Source: Anisodus tanguticus (taxonomy: Eukaryota > Streptophyta > Magnoliopsida > Solanales > Solanaceae). From it: a stretch of DNA of 64,000 bases. The position numbers were made by a program, and so were the translations under genes. This document shows, piece after piece, positions 1-12,328 of the stretch. Position 1 is the stretch's first letter; the number at the start of each line of letters is the position of its first letter. The stretch lies in NCBI GenBank assembly GCA_034509755.1, contig CM067550.1, forward strand, positions 861,001 through 925,000, written 5' to 3'. The notes beneath the pieces are model-generated. The model did not search any database, was not told the origin of the DNA, and saw nothing but the letters and a program-made list of their open reading frames with translations.

Positions 1-765
1 ATCAAAATTCAAGACACAACACACATGCGGTAGTTTTGAAGATTGACCATTTATTTATCCTTTCGAACATTTGTAATAGTTATTACTTCCCGTACTGCTC
101 TATAAAGTACATTAGAAAGCCAACAGTATGTTCTGCCATTGGAGCAACCTTTTCCACACTGAGTTTGCTACTGGATATTGGAATAGTAGATGTTAAAGGT
201 AATCTGGGTTGTTCTCACATAGGGGGCAAGTTGTGCTTACATTGATGTTCCATTTGAGCAGCCTCTCTTTAGTAGCTAATCTGTCATGAATTGCTAAATA
301 GTGAATGAACACCCATCTAGGGCAGCCCTGATTGTTGCATAATAACTTCCTCCATCTAGTCTGTGGATATCCTCCTCTTAATTTGTTGTACATTACTCTA
401 ATTGAGTAGTCTGGCATCTGCATAAATGTGTCTTTTGTTACCCCAGCTTCCTCCAAGTTTTTCTGTGTTCTGATTATTTTCCTTACTATCCATGATGCAT
501 TTTTTGCTTCTGTTTCCCATATGGCATTTAAACATGCACCTATTGAATCCAGAGCTTGTCCTTTTTCTTACACAGTTTTCATAAGTGTTTTAAGTACAAC
601 AACTCTAATCCACACATATATATCAGTGATATTAAGCCCTCCTGCTGTTTTGGGTAAACATAAAGTATCTCAAGCAATCAGAGCTCTCTTTGATGGATCA
701 GTACTACTAGTTCATAAGAATTTCCTACACAGTCTCTATTTGCTGAATGATCTCCTTTGGTAGAA
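1..765 (-). pseudogene. LINE reverse transcriptase C-terminal remnant with zf-RVT domain
   Basis: Read on the minus strand, this stretch gives the C-terminal part of a plant non-LTR retrotransposon ORF2. The segment upstream of 456 contains LCLPKTAGGLNITD, typical of the region after the reverse transcriptase core. The frame at 456-193 reads into the zf-RVT zinc-binding module (YNKLRGGYPQTRWRKLL, then a CPLC cysteine pair), which normally precedes the end of ORF2. The frame is broken by stops and shifts at several places, and the catalytic core lies outside the window or is lost. It is a dead fragment. The family is clear from motif order; the exact LINE clade is not. Confidence 0.8.
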
Positions 766-984
766 TAAAAATTTGAGACCAGAAGTTTTGTATTTTCAGC
801 ACGACAGACTAACCAACGTCCTTCCAGATCCAATTCGACCCAGGTCAGAGTACAGAATAGGAAATGCAGCCAAGGATAATTTCACCTCTTATTGGGGAAT
901 CACATGCTGACTTGTTTCAGAAACTAAGGGCGTTGAACGTTTTAATCCCAATTAAGGGAAGAATCCCAAACCCACCCCCGAAAA

Positions 985-3480
985 ATCTTGATTATTCTCA
1001 GAGATGTGTTTATTGATCTGATTCCCCGGGGCATAATATAGAGAAATGTTGGTATTTGAAGAAAGTAATCCAAGGTCTGATTGATATAGATCAAATTGTG
1101 GTGAAAAACTCGGATGCACCAAATATCAATCAACACCCACTTCCAAATCATAAGGAAGAGAACATGTTGGAGTTGGTTTACGGTAGTGAAGGACCCGATA
1201 TTCCCTACAAGTCTATCATTAAGATCGAAACTGGTGTGGAGAAGTTAGTAAATGTTGTAGATTCCACAGAAGCAATACCTTTGGGGGTCAATGAGATGAC
1301 AAAAAAGCCAAGCCAGTCAAATGTGAAGAAACCCATGTTGATTGTGAAAGGAATCTCAGAGAATGTCGGGGCAAGTCAGGGAAAATTAAAGTTAATGGTG
1401 CCAGGGGCTCCAAGTAAGCCTATATTGACCGTGAAAGGGGCGCTCACTACCCCTATTGCTATTAAGTCGGTGACACAACTTCCAATAGTTTGTGCCAAAG
1501 TGGTCCCTTAGAACTATAATCAGACTGTGGTGACACACAAAGGAAATGATGTCATTGAGGAGGTAGATGAAGTAAGGAGGTTGACTCGTTCCGGGAGATG
1601 CTTTGCCCCAGAAGAGTTAAAGGAAAGTCAAACAAGTAAGGGACAGTCAGATGCTAGTTAAGAAACCAGTTAAGAGTTCTTGAAAAAAGATGAAACTACT
1701 TGACTATTCTATTGTGAAGCAATTGAAGAAAACCCCTACTCAGATTTCACTACTATCTTTGTTAATTCATTCAAATGAACATTGCAAGGCTTTAATAAAG
1801 ATTCTGAATAAAGCTCATGTCTCTCCCAAAATTTTGGTGAATCAGTTGGAGAAAATTGGTGAGAGAATTTTTGAGGTAAATAGGATCACCTTTTCAGATG
1901 ATGAATTACCCGTGGAAAGTACTAGACACAATCGAAGCCTTCACATTACAATCAAATGTGAGTAGTCCTATGTTACTCGAGTTTTGATCGATGGGGGATC
2001 TGGTGCAAACATTTTTCCTCTGTCAACTTTGCAAAAATTGAATGTCAGCACTGAAAGAATCCAACCCAATAATGTGTGTGTCAGAGCTTTTGACGGAGCA
2101 AAAATAGATGTCATTAGCGAGATAGGTCTTGTACTGACAATAAGGACAATTGATTTCACCGTAGAGTTTCAAGTTTTGAATATTCAAGCCTCTTATAATA
2201 TATTGTTGGGAAGACCATGGGTATATATGGCTGGGGCAGTCCCATCTACATTGCATCAAATGATCAAGTTTGAGTATGACAGGAAAGAGGTGATTGTTCA
2301 TAGTGAGGGGGATTTGTCCATCTATAAAGACTCCACCAACTCTTTCATTGAGGTTGATAGTGCTGATGAAACACTGGGTTATCAAGTTGTTGTTCATAGT
2401 GAGGGGGATTTGTCCATCTATAAAGACTCCACCAACTCTTTCATTGAGGTTGATAGTGCTGATGAAACACTGGGTTATCAAGTTGTTGAGGTAGCGGCGT
2501 TGAGAAAATCATTGAAGGGAATCCCATTTCGAGACTGCAACTGTCTCCTACATCAGTTATGGTAGTAAATGAAATGTTGAAGCATGGTTTTGAACTAGGA
2601 AAGGGTTTGGGGGCATCTTTGCAAGGCAAGGCTTATCCAGTGTGTCCAAGAGAGAATCATGGTCCATTTGGTTTGGGGTTTAGTCCAACGTTTATTAAGA
2701 AGCAGAAAAGGGAATCTTGGTCACTTACCAAGCATGTGCCATCATCTACAAGTCTTTTGTCAAAAATAGTGCCACCAGGTCTCCCACGCCAATCTTAGAT
2801 GTGGATTCAGAATTAATTAGGCATTTCCAGAACCTGTTTGTTGAAGCTGATATGGTTGAAATTGGAGAAGGTCATAGTAACGCAGATGTGCAATTCATTG
2901 GCCCTCATCAATTGGAAAGTCACTCCTCTCCCACACCAGGAAGGAGTTTTGGTAGTTTGTTTTGTTTTCCTTTCTGTTATCCGAGTTATTCTACGGTTGT
3001 AATTCGGGTTTTATTTTTTGCTTGTTTCAATTTCAATATTCTAACTCTTCTATCTTTCCTTTCAAAGAAATGCAATTTCCCTTTTCGTTAATTCTAATGT
3101 ATTTTTGTTTATTTTCTTCTATACAGTTTTGTTTATGCCGGTTCTCGTGATATGACATGCATGCAGAGTTTTTGACCAGACCTTAAAATCCAATCTAATC
3201 ATGAAATAAGTTGAATATGATGCAGAATAGGTGTTTGAGGAAGTACGCAAGGATTTGAACCAATTTGAAGATAAAATAAATCCTGAAACAATTAATCTAG
3301 AAGACCAAGATAATATCAGGGAAACTAAGATAAGTATGCATGTTCAACCACAACCCAAGGAAGAATTAACTCAAGGCTCTGTTTAAATACAAGGATGTTT
3401 TTGCATGGTCTTATGATGATATGCCAGGTTTAAGCATTGATTTGGTGGTTCACAAGTTGCCAACTGACCCTATGTTCCCG
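985..3480 (+). pseudogene. Ty3-type gag-pol remnant: gag end, protease, G-patch, start of RT
   Basis: A decayed Ty3 polyprotein read through several frames. From about 1028 a cysteine-containing gag tail (GHNIEKCWYLKK) leads into a spacer rich in P/V/K (1056-1511). A retropepsin follows at 1984-2290, with active site DGGSGANI and the flap-side motif ILLGRPW. At 2559-2700 there is a G-patch-like segment (MLKHGFELGKGLGASLQGK), a module known between protease and RT in some plant Ty3 elements. At 3380-3480 the first residues of RT appear (FAWSYDDMPGLSID), then the homology stops. No LTR is recognisable on either side. Stops at 1509, 1963 and 2563 and a frame change near 3385 make it non-functional. 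Confidence 0.8.
2295..2486 (+). repeat. perfect in-frame 96-bp tandem duplication (2 copies)
   Basis: Positions 2295-2390 and 2391-2486 are identical. The unit is 32 codons and lies downstream of the retropepsin, so the reading frame is kept. The lack of any difference between copies, in an otherwise decayed element, suggests a recent duplication or gene conversion. Confidence 0.95.
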
Positions 3481-6364
3481 ACCTTTCAAATTGGTTGGTC
3501 TTTAATTTTTTTCCCCTTCAAATGGGTCGATTTTTAATTTTTGCTCTTCAAAATTGATATATGTCAAGCGGGGCATAAATTCTTTAAAGGCACATGACAT
3601 AAGTTCTTTAAGGACACATGATATAATTTATGAAATATTATGATACAAAAATATAAATTTATGGTTCACGAAAAAATTGTTTGCATTGAGGGGAAATTGG
3701 GTCCTTTCCCTACACATAATTATGAGTTTCATTAATCATTAAGCAATTTAAGCCCCATTTTATATTTGTTATAGACAGGTGTTTAACTATGAGTCTATGA
3801 CTAAGGTCACAATGATATGTTGTTAAGTCTTTTAGCATGTGAAATCCACTAATTTTGATGTCCAAGAATTAAGATAATGGCCACTAACTTCCTTCTACAT
3901 GAACAAGACTTGCTCGTTCATTGTGACAAGATGACATTTCTAGCTACCAACTAGATACTTTTTGACTTGCGTTGTTGGTCTGCTATTAAGGAGGCAAATT
4001 AGCCCATAAATATATGATCCATTTAATTTGTTCAAGTTTGGATGAATTACCGACTCACATATTTATGCACTCAATTTATTTTGATTCATTCAGTTCAGTC
4101 CAATTTATCCAACCCATCTTATAGTTGAGCTGATTTGAACTAAATATGTAACTCAAATTGACCTGTGAGGAACATTGTTGTAATTTTTTTTTACATATTT
4201 TTGTTTGATATGTTATATATGGCCCTTATAAAAAAAACCTATTAGGTAATTAAACAAGTTATGAGAAAATACAGAAATTTAAATTATGTAAGAGTTTGAC
4301 AGGTTGGGCATTGATCGATTGTTTAGCCCATTTTAATTTAATTCATCTCAGCTAAAGCAATTTTTGAGCGGGTCATTAACCTACTAATTTATTAATTCAA
4401 CTCAATTTGCCGCACTCAAATTTAGTTCACCCCCTTTTGACACCCCTAGTTTGATCAATACCGAAGTGAGTGTAACAGTCTTACAAATTATTGTCGGTTG
4501 AACTCGAAAGAGTTTACTGTAAAGAGGAAAAATTAGGATCCATATAAGATGGATTCAAGAATTCAAATGAAGATGTTTTTTTTTGAGTTAAATTCAAAGA
4601 AATAAAATCGTGAAATCACAAAAGGTTAGCTCAAAGCGAACAATATATTGATAGTTAGACTTAGATGTGAGCCATTACAAGTAACCTTCAGTGTTTGTGC
4701 TGAATAAATTCATAGCTTAATTTGTAATTTGCTTTAATCTCAAATATTCTCCCGTGACTAATATATCTATAGTTAGGAAAAGTACTTCAACATTCACAAG
4801 CGGTCACTACTTCCTCTTTAATTAATTAGGAATGACACCATTAATTAGTTAATTTCACTTACTAACCTTTTGTTTGCATTATTTTACCAACAAGGGGTCC
4901 ACAAATATTTTCTGCTGACCAAATCTTTCTGCATTGCACTGCTTCTAAAAGAAGATTACTTTAGCGTAAGACGTCTTTTGTACCATGATAACTTATTATT
5001 AGTCCGTCGGTAAATATAATTCGAGATGAATTTTCATTGTTCAACAATATGACGTCATTCGACGGAGTGAGCAAGTACGATTGGCAGCCTTCTAGACCGG
5101 TACATGACATTTTAGGTGAATTACAAATCAAAATGAGATAAAAAAAATAAAAAGTTTTATAAAGCATAATTCAAATTCATGTGACGAGTGTATTTTCAAA
5201 GCATAATCCGAAAGATAAATTCATACAAATCTAGATCCAAAACAGACCGTACATATCATGCGTTCAATTATAACAAACCAGAAAATTTGTCTATGGTTAA
5301 TTCTTAATTCTTATTCTTTCGAAAATTGATTTACCTATTACTAATGCTTCTGAAATCATTGCATGTTCTGCATGCAAGGGACAATCATCATTTCTTCACT
5401 TTATCTATACATATTAATTATATTATTAATTTCGTTAAATTTAATTACTAAATTAATGAAAACAAGCTATTTAATGAGCACTTGACAAGTCAGCTTTTTT
5501 TTTCCTATTATCAAGGAAGTGAAAATAATGGTCTTGTGTTAGCCTAATACATGACACATAGCTTTCTTGTTAGGTTGAAAGAGACTTAAACCTAACACTT
5601 TATTTCCTCTTTTATTTTTATAATTGTGATTATTGTCCATAATTCGTGCATTTTGTCCTACGTTAAAGTTGTACATCAAGAATAGAAGACTAAACTACCA
5701 TGCCAATAGGTTGTAGGCGAGGTGAAACAATGTGAAAGGGTAATTACAACTATAGATGAAACATCAGTTTTAGCATCTCTAATTAGTGATACTGAAGCTA
5801 AATGAAATTAAAAAAGATACACTAATTAAATGCTTGAGACCAAAAATAAGTTTTCATTTATAAGAAATCTCTATTGTGTTGTTTTTGTTTTTGGTTAAAA
5901 CCTAGAAGTTACTACGTTTGTTTATTTTAATTTAGCCTGGGTGAGCTTGCTCATATTATCTGTCTCAAACTCGAATAAAGAAGGAGAGTTTGTGGTAGCT
6001 AGACAACTATCGTAAAACTTGTTGGAAATTTGCCTTTGGCGGGAGTTGCGACCGACCAACTTTAACGGCTTAAACACTAGTGTTACGTATGTTGGAGAAT
6101 CCGGTTCTTCACACATGCATGATCTACTAAGTACGTAGATAATCGTAGGGCCAAGAATCGTCAAATTTCATTGAGAAATGAAAGAGATATTGGTTCACGA
6201 AGTGAGGTGTTTGAAGCATGGAAAGTGTGGTGTTGTGTTCAATTCTCCCTCATCGGTAGAGGAAGAAAGAATTGTTGTGTATATAAGACTCGAAATTGGT
6301 TTGGGGTTTGGGACCCCAAGGGGTATCCCATGTGTTTAAAGGAGGGAGGACCTAGATGTGCTTC
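3481..6364. other. AT-rich intergenic DNA, no gene seen
   Basis: No open frame with recognisable coding character. At 4420-4450 a sequence ending GACACCCCTAG resembles the terminus of a non-autonomous hAT element, but I could not find its partner end. The short frames here show no domain. Confidence 0.6.
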
Positions 6365-6369
6365 GGTTC

Positions 6370-6412
6370 AAGGAAAGACCACACGCGCGCCGCCGCCGCC
6401 GCCGCCCGCCCG
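6370..6412. repeat. (CCG)n-type GC-rich microsatellite
   Basis: A run of CGC/CCG triplets sits in otherwise AT-rich DNA and ends in CGTCCGCTCACGGGC, which can fold on itself. It lies in a short open frame (6171-6446) that has no recognisable homology. Confidence 0.8.
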
Positions 6413-6478
6413 TCCGCTCACGGGCTGTGGGCTGTGGACCTTCTGATATTATCTTTTTGGGCCAGAAAACTTTGCCAG

Positions 6479-6565
6479 AAGTACAGTTTGATCCCAGAAG
6501 TTTCAGATGTGCAGTTTGATACCTGAAGTTTCAAGATGTACAGTTTGGTCCCTGAAATTTTCAGA
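6479..6565. repeat. three tandem copies of a ~29-bp unit
   Basis: The unit reads roughly ..GTACAGTTTGATCCC..AAGTTTCAG and occurs three times in a row with a few substitutions each. It lies just before the LTR-like inverted arm. Confidence 0.75.
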
Positions 6566-6649
6566 AAGTCAGAATTTCGACGGTCCAGAACAGAAACGTC
6601 TAGCACTCAATTCATCCATTTATTTTGGCTGAATTACACCTCCAATAAT

Positions 6650-7190
6650 GGCCAATCCGTTGGCAATTTTCTCCATTTAACTTGGTGGCTTTACTACCTC
6701 CATAATGGTCATTATTTGGCCAATAATGGCTGTTATGGAGGCAGTCAAACAGTCCCTCTTCCTCCTACATAAACACCCCTTACACCATTGTTGAGGCACA
6801 CTTGATATACACGAAAAATACACAAAGCAGAAAGCAAAGTTTCTTCCTAATCTTCCAAGCATCATTTCGTTATTCAATATTCTTCACGGTAGCTTTTGAG
6901 TTTCCTTTGCTCAATTGTTCCATTGCTGTTTTATCTTGGGAGACGAATTGTCCGGAACGTATAAAGGATACATACGGGGCAATATTGTCTTAAGGACAGA
7001 GTGCCACACTCGACTCAGCAAAAATCAAAGCAGTTTCCGGTCTTGTTCAACAAATATTGTAATTTCAGTTTTTCTTGTTATATTGTAATTTTCAGTTTTA
7101 TAGTTGAATTGTAATTTCAATTCTCACCTAAGCAGTTACTTGTAATCTCCGTTTCTTGCAAATCCTTTGTAATACCCAACAAAACTTATC
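6650..7190 (+). repeat. LTR-like sequence, left arm of a diverged inverted pair
   Basis: This stretch recurs in reverse complement at 7590-8010. Shared blocks include ATCTTGGGAGAC..TTGTCC, TACGGGGCAAT.TTGTCTTAA.GACAGAGTG and the T-rich tail with GTAATTTCA. The arms are clearly diverged by substitutions and indels. The sequence has the look of an LTR or TRIM terminus but no coding region accompanies it. Confidence 0.65.
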
Positions 7191-7589
7191 AATTCATGAT
7201 AAATTCTCATAATACAAATATTGTTGAGACGTCCACTTAGTCACAAGTTACATCAAACCCGTTTGTGATGAAAAAACAAGCAACGGATTCCACCATAGAG
7301 GGGCTTAAGGCAATACCTTAGAGAGAAGAAAGACTTGAAGTAAATCGTTCTTCAACATGCATGTAATAATTACTACACATATGATGGTAATAACTATGTA
7401 GTTTTTTTCGCTGAATAAATGAGTTATTTTTAATCTTTGTCTAAGTCGGGTCTTAATGGATGACGTGCGTGGAATATGATGTGATATGTATTGATCTCAC
7501 TTTAATTTTTAAATGTTAAGGTTATTCCATAGTAACACCAACTAAAGAATTTAATTTTATTTATTACAATGGTGCCGGAAACGGAAATA

Positions 7590-8010
7590 AGTAACTGCTA
7601 AGTATTACAACAAATGAAATTACAACAATTGAAATTTCAATATGCTTGAACAAGAAACTGGAACAATTTGATATGCTGGGTCGAGTGATGACACTCTGTC
7701 TTTAAGACAAGATTGCCCCGTATATATCATTTCTACATTCTGGACAATAGTCTCCCAAGATAAAACAGCAACTCAACAAATGAGCAAAGGAAACTCAAGT
7801 GTTACTTTGAAGAACTTTGAGTAATGAAATGATGCTGAATGTAGGAAGAAGATTCTGCTTTTTCGTTTCTGTTTTTCTGTAGTCTCAACAATTGAGCAAA
7901 GACTTCATTATATAGTGTAAGGATGGGACTTATCAACTGCCCACATAATTATTGTTACTGGCCAAATATAAAGTTAAGACAAGTGGCTATTATATTCCAA
8001 GATGGTTTAG
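7590..8010 (-). repeat. LTR-like sequence, right arm of the inverted pair
   Basis: Reverse-complement counterpart of the 6650-7190 sequence. About 400 bp separate the two arms, and that loop shows no gene. Opposite orientation suggests two independent insertions or an inverted duplication rather than the two LTRs of one element. Confidence 0.65.
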
Positions 8011-8164
8011 AAAAGCACATCATATTTTGAAAAGAAAACAATTAAAGGTAGTATCGTAGAGAAATTGCTCTAGGTTGTCAATTGTTACATTTTTAGTCCA
8101 TTCATAGTCTTGCAAATAACAAATCATCAAGTATTTCTCAATAACGGACCTCCAATATGCAATC

Positions 8165-8713
8165 TGTATTGGGTAGAAAATGCCTCAAGAATCATTGGCG
8201 TACGCAGGAAGCCTGGTAGTTCCGGAAACCTCAACGGTGTACAACTGTCTTCCACTCTCAACAACTCCCATCACATCAGTCTTCCTAGATCAGAGTACCG
8301 CGACGCGCATGGGCACAATGAAGTCAGGGTGATCATGTATTCACAGCTTAGGGGGTCATAATAGTCTGAGTTTTATTTTATATATACAAGACTTAGAAAG
8401 AAGAAAGACACATTGTAGTCTCTCTAAGCCAACACTTGTAATAAAAGATATCACTCAAGAAAATATATTACTCTCAGTTTTTGTGCTAATATTATTCATT
8501 ATTCATTATTCATCTTAAATCTAGCTGACTCATTTATTTTACTTATTGATTCTCTTATCTATTACTCTTTTATCTCGCATACCCATAACTTAATTAGTTA
8601 TTCCGAATTCATTCAAGAGGGTCTCCGGATCGGATACAACATACTTGTCTTTAAACCCTTGAATACAAATCTCTAACTGTATTTTTGGTTAGAATAATTT
8701 TCACCGGAAAATA
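8165..8713 (+). repeat. 5' LTR of the Ty3 element
   Basis: Begins TGTATTGGGTAGAAAATGCC and ends ..CGGAAAATA just before the primer-binding site. A TATA box lies at 8378-8387. Compared with the 3' LTR it lacks a short block near 8235 and carries many substitutions. Confidence 0.88.
8378..8387 (+). promoter_or_regulatory. LTR TATA box
   Basis: TTATATATAC in the 5' LTR, conserved at about 17141-17151 in the 3' LTR, in the right place for the element's own transcription start. Confidence 0.6.
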
Positions 8714-8716
8714 GTT

Positions 8717-8734
8717 TGGCGCCGTCTGTGGAGA
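8717..8734 (+). other. primer-binding site
   Basis: TGGCGCCGTCTGTGGAGA starts a few bases after the LTR end. TGGCGCC-type sites in this place are common to many plant Ty3 elements and pair with a tRNA 3' end. Confidence 0.75.
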
Positions 8735-8739
8735 TAGAC

Positions 8740-10660
8740 AATTGTGGTGTTGTCTCGATCTGTAGCTGATTTTCTTGAAAAACCTAAAGCGAAAACACTG
8801 CACTCGAAAGCAAACATGTCAGGACAGCACAACATTGCTCACGGATCACAAGAACCCAAAGGAAAGCAGATACTCGTCGAACATCAGAACTTGGTGTATA
8901 ACTCGAAAATGCTGCGAACAGAGGCTGGCCATTCAAAAACACGATGAACAGGTTCAGAGGAAATGATAGCCCCCTCTAGAGCAAACCCTTGGATGATGAG
9001 GACGTTCGAAGCCACTCGGCAGAAATCTATGAAACACAACACACCCCAATGAGTGATACCCCAAGAAAAGAAAAAGACGCCCGCACTCTAAAGTGGAGGG
9101 AATGTTCAAAGAAGAGGGGGGTGCCTCAAAAGCAGCCTCAGCTACAGTCTTGGACGCAAACAACGCCATAATAGAGCGCATGGAAAAGTTTTTAAACTCA
9201 TTATCCGGTGCAGTACCAGATAGTCATCCGGCAGATGATGCAGAAGCCACTGGGCACCCGCAGTATCTGCGGCAAACACAAAGAGAGAAGTGCTTACAAC
9301 ACCAGAGGCAGACTTGGCGAGACTTACTGCATAAAAAAGGAGCTCCATGAGCGGATGAGCCAGATAACAGGGGCTCTCCTTGTGTTGAAAAGTTTAGGGG
9401 TGAGGAAATACAGGAAGATACCGTACATGGAGATAGTGGCTCTTGAGCCCATCCTGAAGAAGTTCAAAATGCCTGACATACCTAAGTATGATGGCACCAC
9501 TGACTCGGACAAGAACATTGTGACATTTGCAGTCATCGGGCATGACTTGCAGCAACACTAGATCGAATCTGTCGTGTTGAAAAAATTCAGCCAAACGCTC
9601 ACAAATGGGGCATTTTCTTGATATACTTTATTACATGAAAAGTCTATTGATTCATTTGCTGCTCTTGCAGATGCATTCGTGAAAGCCCACGTTGGAGCTA
9701 GAAGGGTCAAAACCTATAAAGAGAATATATTCACTGTAAAGCAGAGGAAGGATGAGCTACTCCAAAATTTTGTGGAACATTTCCAACGGGAGAGGATGTT
9801 GCTACTAGCAATCTCTGAGGATTGGGCGACCGCAGTATTTACTAACGGCCTTAATGCCCACAGTTCGGAGGTGTCAAGAAAGTTAAAATAAAGTTTGAGG
9901 GAGTTCCCGGCCAAGTCCTGGAATGAAGTAAATAACATATATACTGCTAAAATGAGGATAGAGGCCAATTATGGAGCCCACGTAGAAAATAGGGGAGGAT
10001 GGTAGGGGAAACCTAGGAACTCTCCACCATTCAAGCAAATGGACTTTAGGGGTTGGTATAAACCTTATTCAACCCAACTGTCACCCAGACATGAAGGTCG
10101 TTCGAACAAACCAATGTATGATCAAGGTCAACCTAAGAGAGAAAAGGAAAATGCTGTAAAAGAAGTCTGCGAATGACTCAAGACCACATAGTGTGGCCTC
10201 TTACAACATTAACGCAGAGGTCATAGATCTTGTCATGACAATAAATAATATTAAAGAAGTTCGGTTCCCAGTTGCAGTTTGATCTAACCCAAATAAAAGC
10301 GGTACGGACATAGAGCACTGGTGAGAGTTCCACGGAATCCCAGACCATTCAATGGAGGATTATAAGTTCTTGAGGTACGAGGTAGTAGACCTACTAAGAA
10401 AGGAGCATCTGAAGGAGTTCTTTAGCAGCCGATCTAAATACGCCAAGGAAAGGGGGGTCGGGACTTCGCGGGAGCGCCCAACGTAGCAGGGAGCGATAAA
10501 CATGATCGATGACGGGAAGATGGTAGAAGCAGTATCTCAGACGCATTAACCTGAATGGCTACCCCTATCCAGAAAAAGGATGAGAGATGATCCTGAAGAC
10601 CCCTATCGTCTTCAGCAATGAGGAAAATGAAAGCATCGAGAGCCTGTACGCCGATGCTTT
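8740..10660 (+). pseudogene. gag of the Ty3 element, broken
   Basis: Pieces in all three frames reassemble to a plant Ty3 gag. A core entry motif FKMPDIPKYDGTTD lies at about 9463-9505, the capsid-like segment SFAALADAFVKAHVGARR at about 9655-9710, and a helical part LLQNFVEHFQRERMLL at about 9750-9800. The pre-protease region near 10330-10510 retains a motif like INMIDDGK. Stops at 9559, 9889 and many beyond 10000 break it. The nucleocapsid cysteines expected before the protease are not intact. Confidence 0.75.
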
Positions 10661-11093
10661 GGTAATTTCTATCCAAATATTTTAGTCTAACATTAAGCGT
10701 GCTCTTATTGACACATGTAGCGTTGTGAGTATTGTGCAACTCCTTATAATTAACGAGATATAACTAACTAAGCAAATATCCCCGATAATGAAAGTTTTGA
10801 CCGGTTTCAACTTGTCTAGCGAAACAACCTGGAGACATATTGAGTTGGTCACGCACGTGATATGAGTATCAATGAAAATTTTGTTTGACATCATCGAAGG
10901 GGGAATGCCTTATAATCTGGTAATTAGGAGGTCATGGCTACATGTCATGAAGGTTGTCACGTCTACCATCCATCAAGTAATAAAGTTCCTAACATATTGG
11001 GGAGTCACTGCCGTACTGGGAGATATGGAAACCAATCCAGCAGAAATCATCTTGATGGACAGGAAAGATGAGTGGGTAGGGAATAACAGCTAG
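10660..11093 (+). pseudogene. retropepsin remnant of the Ty3 element
   Basis: The C-terminal half is legible at 10872-11093: MPYNLVIRRSWLHVMK corresponds to the YN..LGRPW..K segment of plant Ty3 proteases, followed by STIHQVIKF. The LLGRPW core has become VIRRSW. In the N-terminal half, SVVSIVQLL stands where the catalytic D-T/S-G and its following residues should be, so the active site appears lost. Confidence 0.65.
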
Positions 11094-12328
11094 TAATCAC
11101 AGATGCCTGATTCCGGGGTCAACTATGAAGTCGAGCAAGAACCGAAATTGGTAATGGGATATTGCCCGAAAGATCTGGTGCTCGGAAGATTTGTGGCCCA
11201 GACGAGTCAGATTCGAGAAGATCCACAACAGAAGATCTTGAGCTGACCCCTTGTCGATCACACAGCCACAAGGAACATGTATACTTGGGCTCGGGTCTAA
11301 ACACTAAGTTCCGAGAAGATTTAGTTATATTTTTTAGAGATAACATTGGCAAATTACTTGGTCAAAATTAGATATCTCAGGGTTACCTCCAGAACTGGCC
11401 CTCCACAAGCTAAACATCGATTTGGATTGCCAACCTACTAAGCAGAAAAAGCTTCCGCTATTGGCAGATCAAAGTCAGTTCATCAAAGAAAAGGTGGCCT
11501 GACTCATCTAGTCAGGAGCGGTCCAAGAGGTATAATACCCAGACTGGATCGCAACTGTTAGGTACTTCTTAAGAAGCTTGATACTTTTCAAATGTTTTTA
11601 GATTTAAATAAAGCATGTTTGAGGAACTCGTACCCTATACCGCGCCTAGATCACGTTGTTGATGCGGTGGTAGGGCATGAGATGCTCAGTATCCTAAATG
11701 TACCCACAGGGTTTGACCAGGTATGGTTAGACCCGTCGGACTAGGAAAAAATATCGTTCATAACAGAGCACGGAAATTATTGTTATACTGTCATGTTGTT
11801 CGCCTTAAAAAATGCAGGGACTGCTTTCTACCAACTGACCCAGCGGATGTTCCGCCATTAGTTGGGTCAGAGTGTGGAGATTTGCAGGAAGTATTCGAGA
11901 TCCTCCAGGAGTACAACCTCAAGCTAAATCCTGAAAGGTGCACTTTCTGAGTAGGCTCAGGAAAGTTCCTGGGATATGTGGTATCAAACAGGGGCATTGA
12001 AGCTAACCCGGTTCACATCTGGGCAATAGAACAAATATTAGAAATACTCAGCAATGCTCGAGAGGTACAACACTTAACCAAGAGGATAACAATATTAGAG
12101 AGGTTTATATTAAGGTCATCTGAGCGATGTTAGAAATTTTTTAGCCTGCTGAAGAAAAAGAAAGACTTCCTGTGGACCCAGGAGTGTCGACAAGCATTAA
12201 AAGTCCTGAAGAGATACCTGACAAACACACCTCTACTTGCAAAATCGGAAGAAGGGGAACCCCTGTTAATTTATCTCGTTGTATCCGAAACCATTGTAAG
12301 TGTTGAGCTCATTCGAGAAGAAAACGGT
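11094..12328 (+). pseudogene. reverse transcriptase remnant lacking its YxDD box
   Basis: RT pieces lie in several frames. LALHKLNIDLDC is at about 11395. A fingers-palm segment corresponding to the usual ITEHGNYCYTVMLFALKNA is at about 11760-11815. DLQEVFEILQEYNLKLNPE is at about 11878-11937. Plant Ty3 RTs carry the catalytic YVDDM block between the last two segments. Here the sequence passes almost directly from LTQRMF to DLQEVF, so that block is deleted near 11850-11880. The copy cannot encode an active polymerase. Confidence 0.75.

Noticed and set aside
6171..6446. A gene ending in a proline-rich tail
   Set aside because: The tail is only the translation of the CCG microsatellite and the rest has no recognisable domain.
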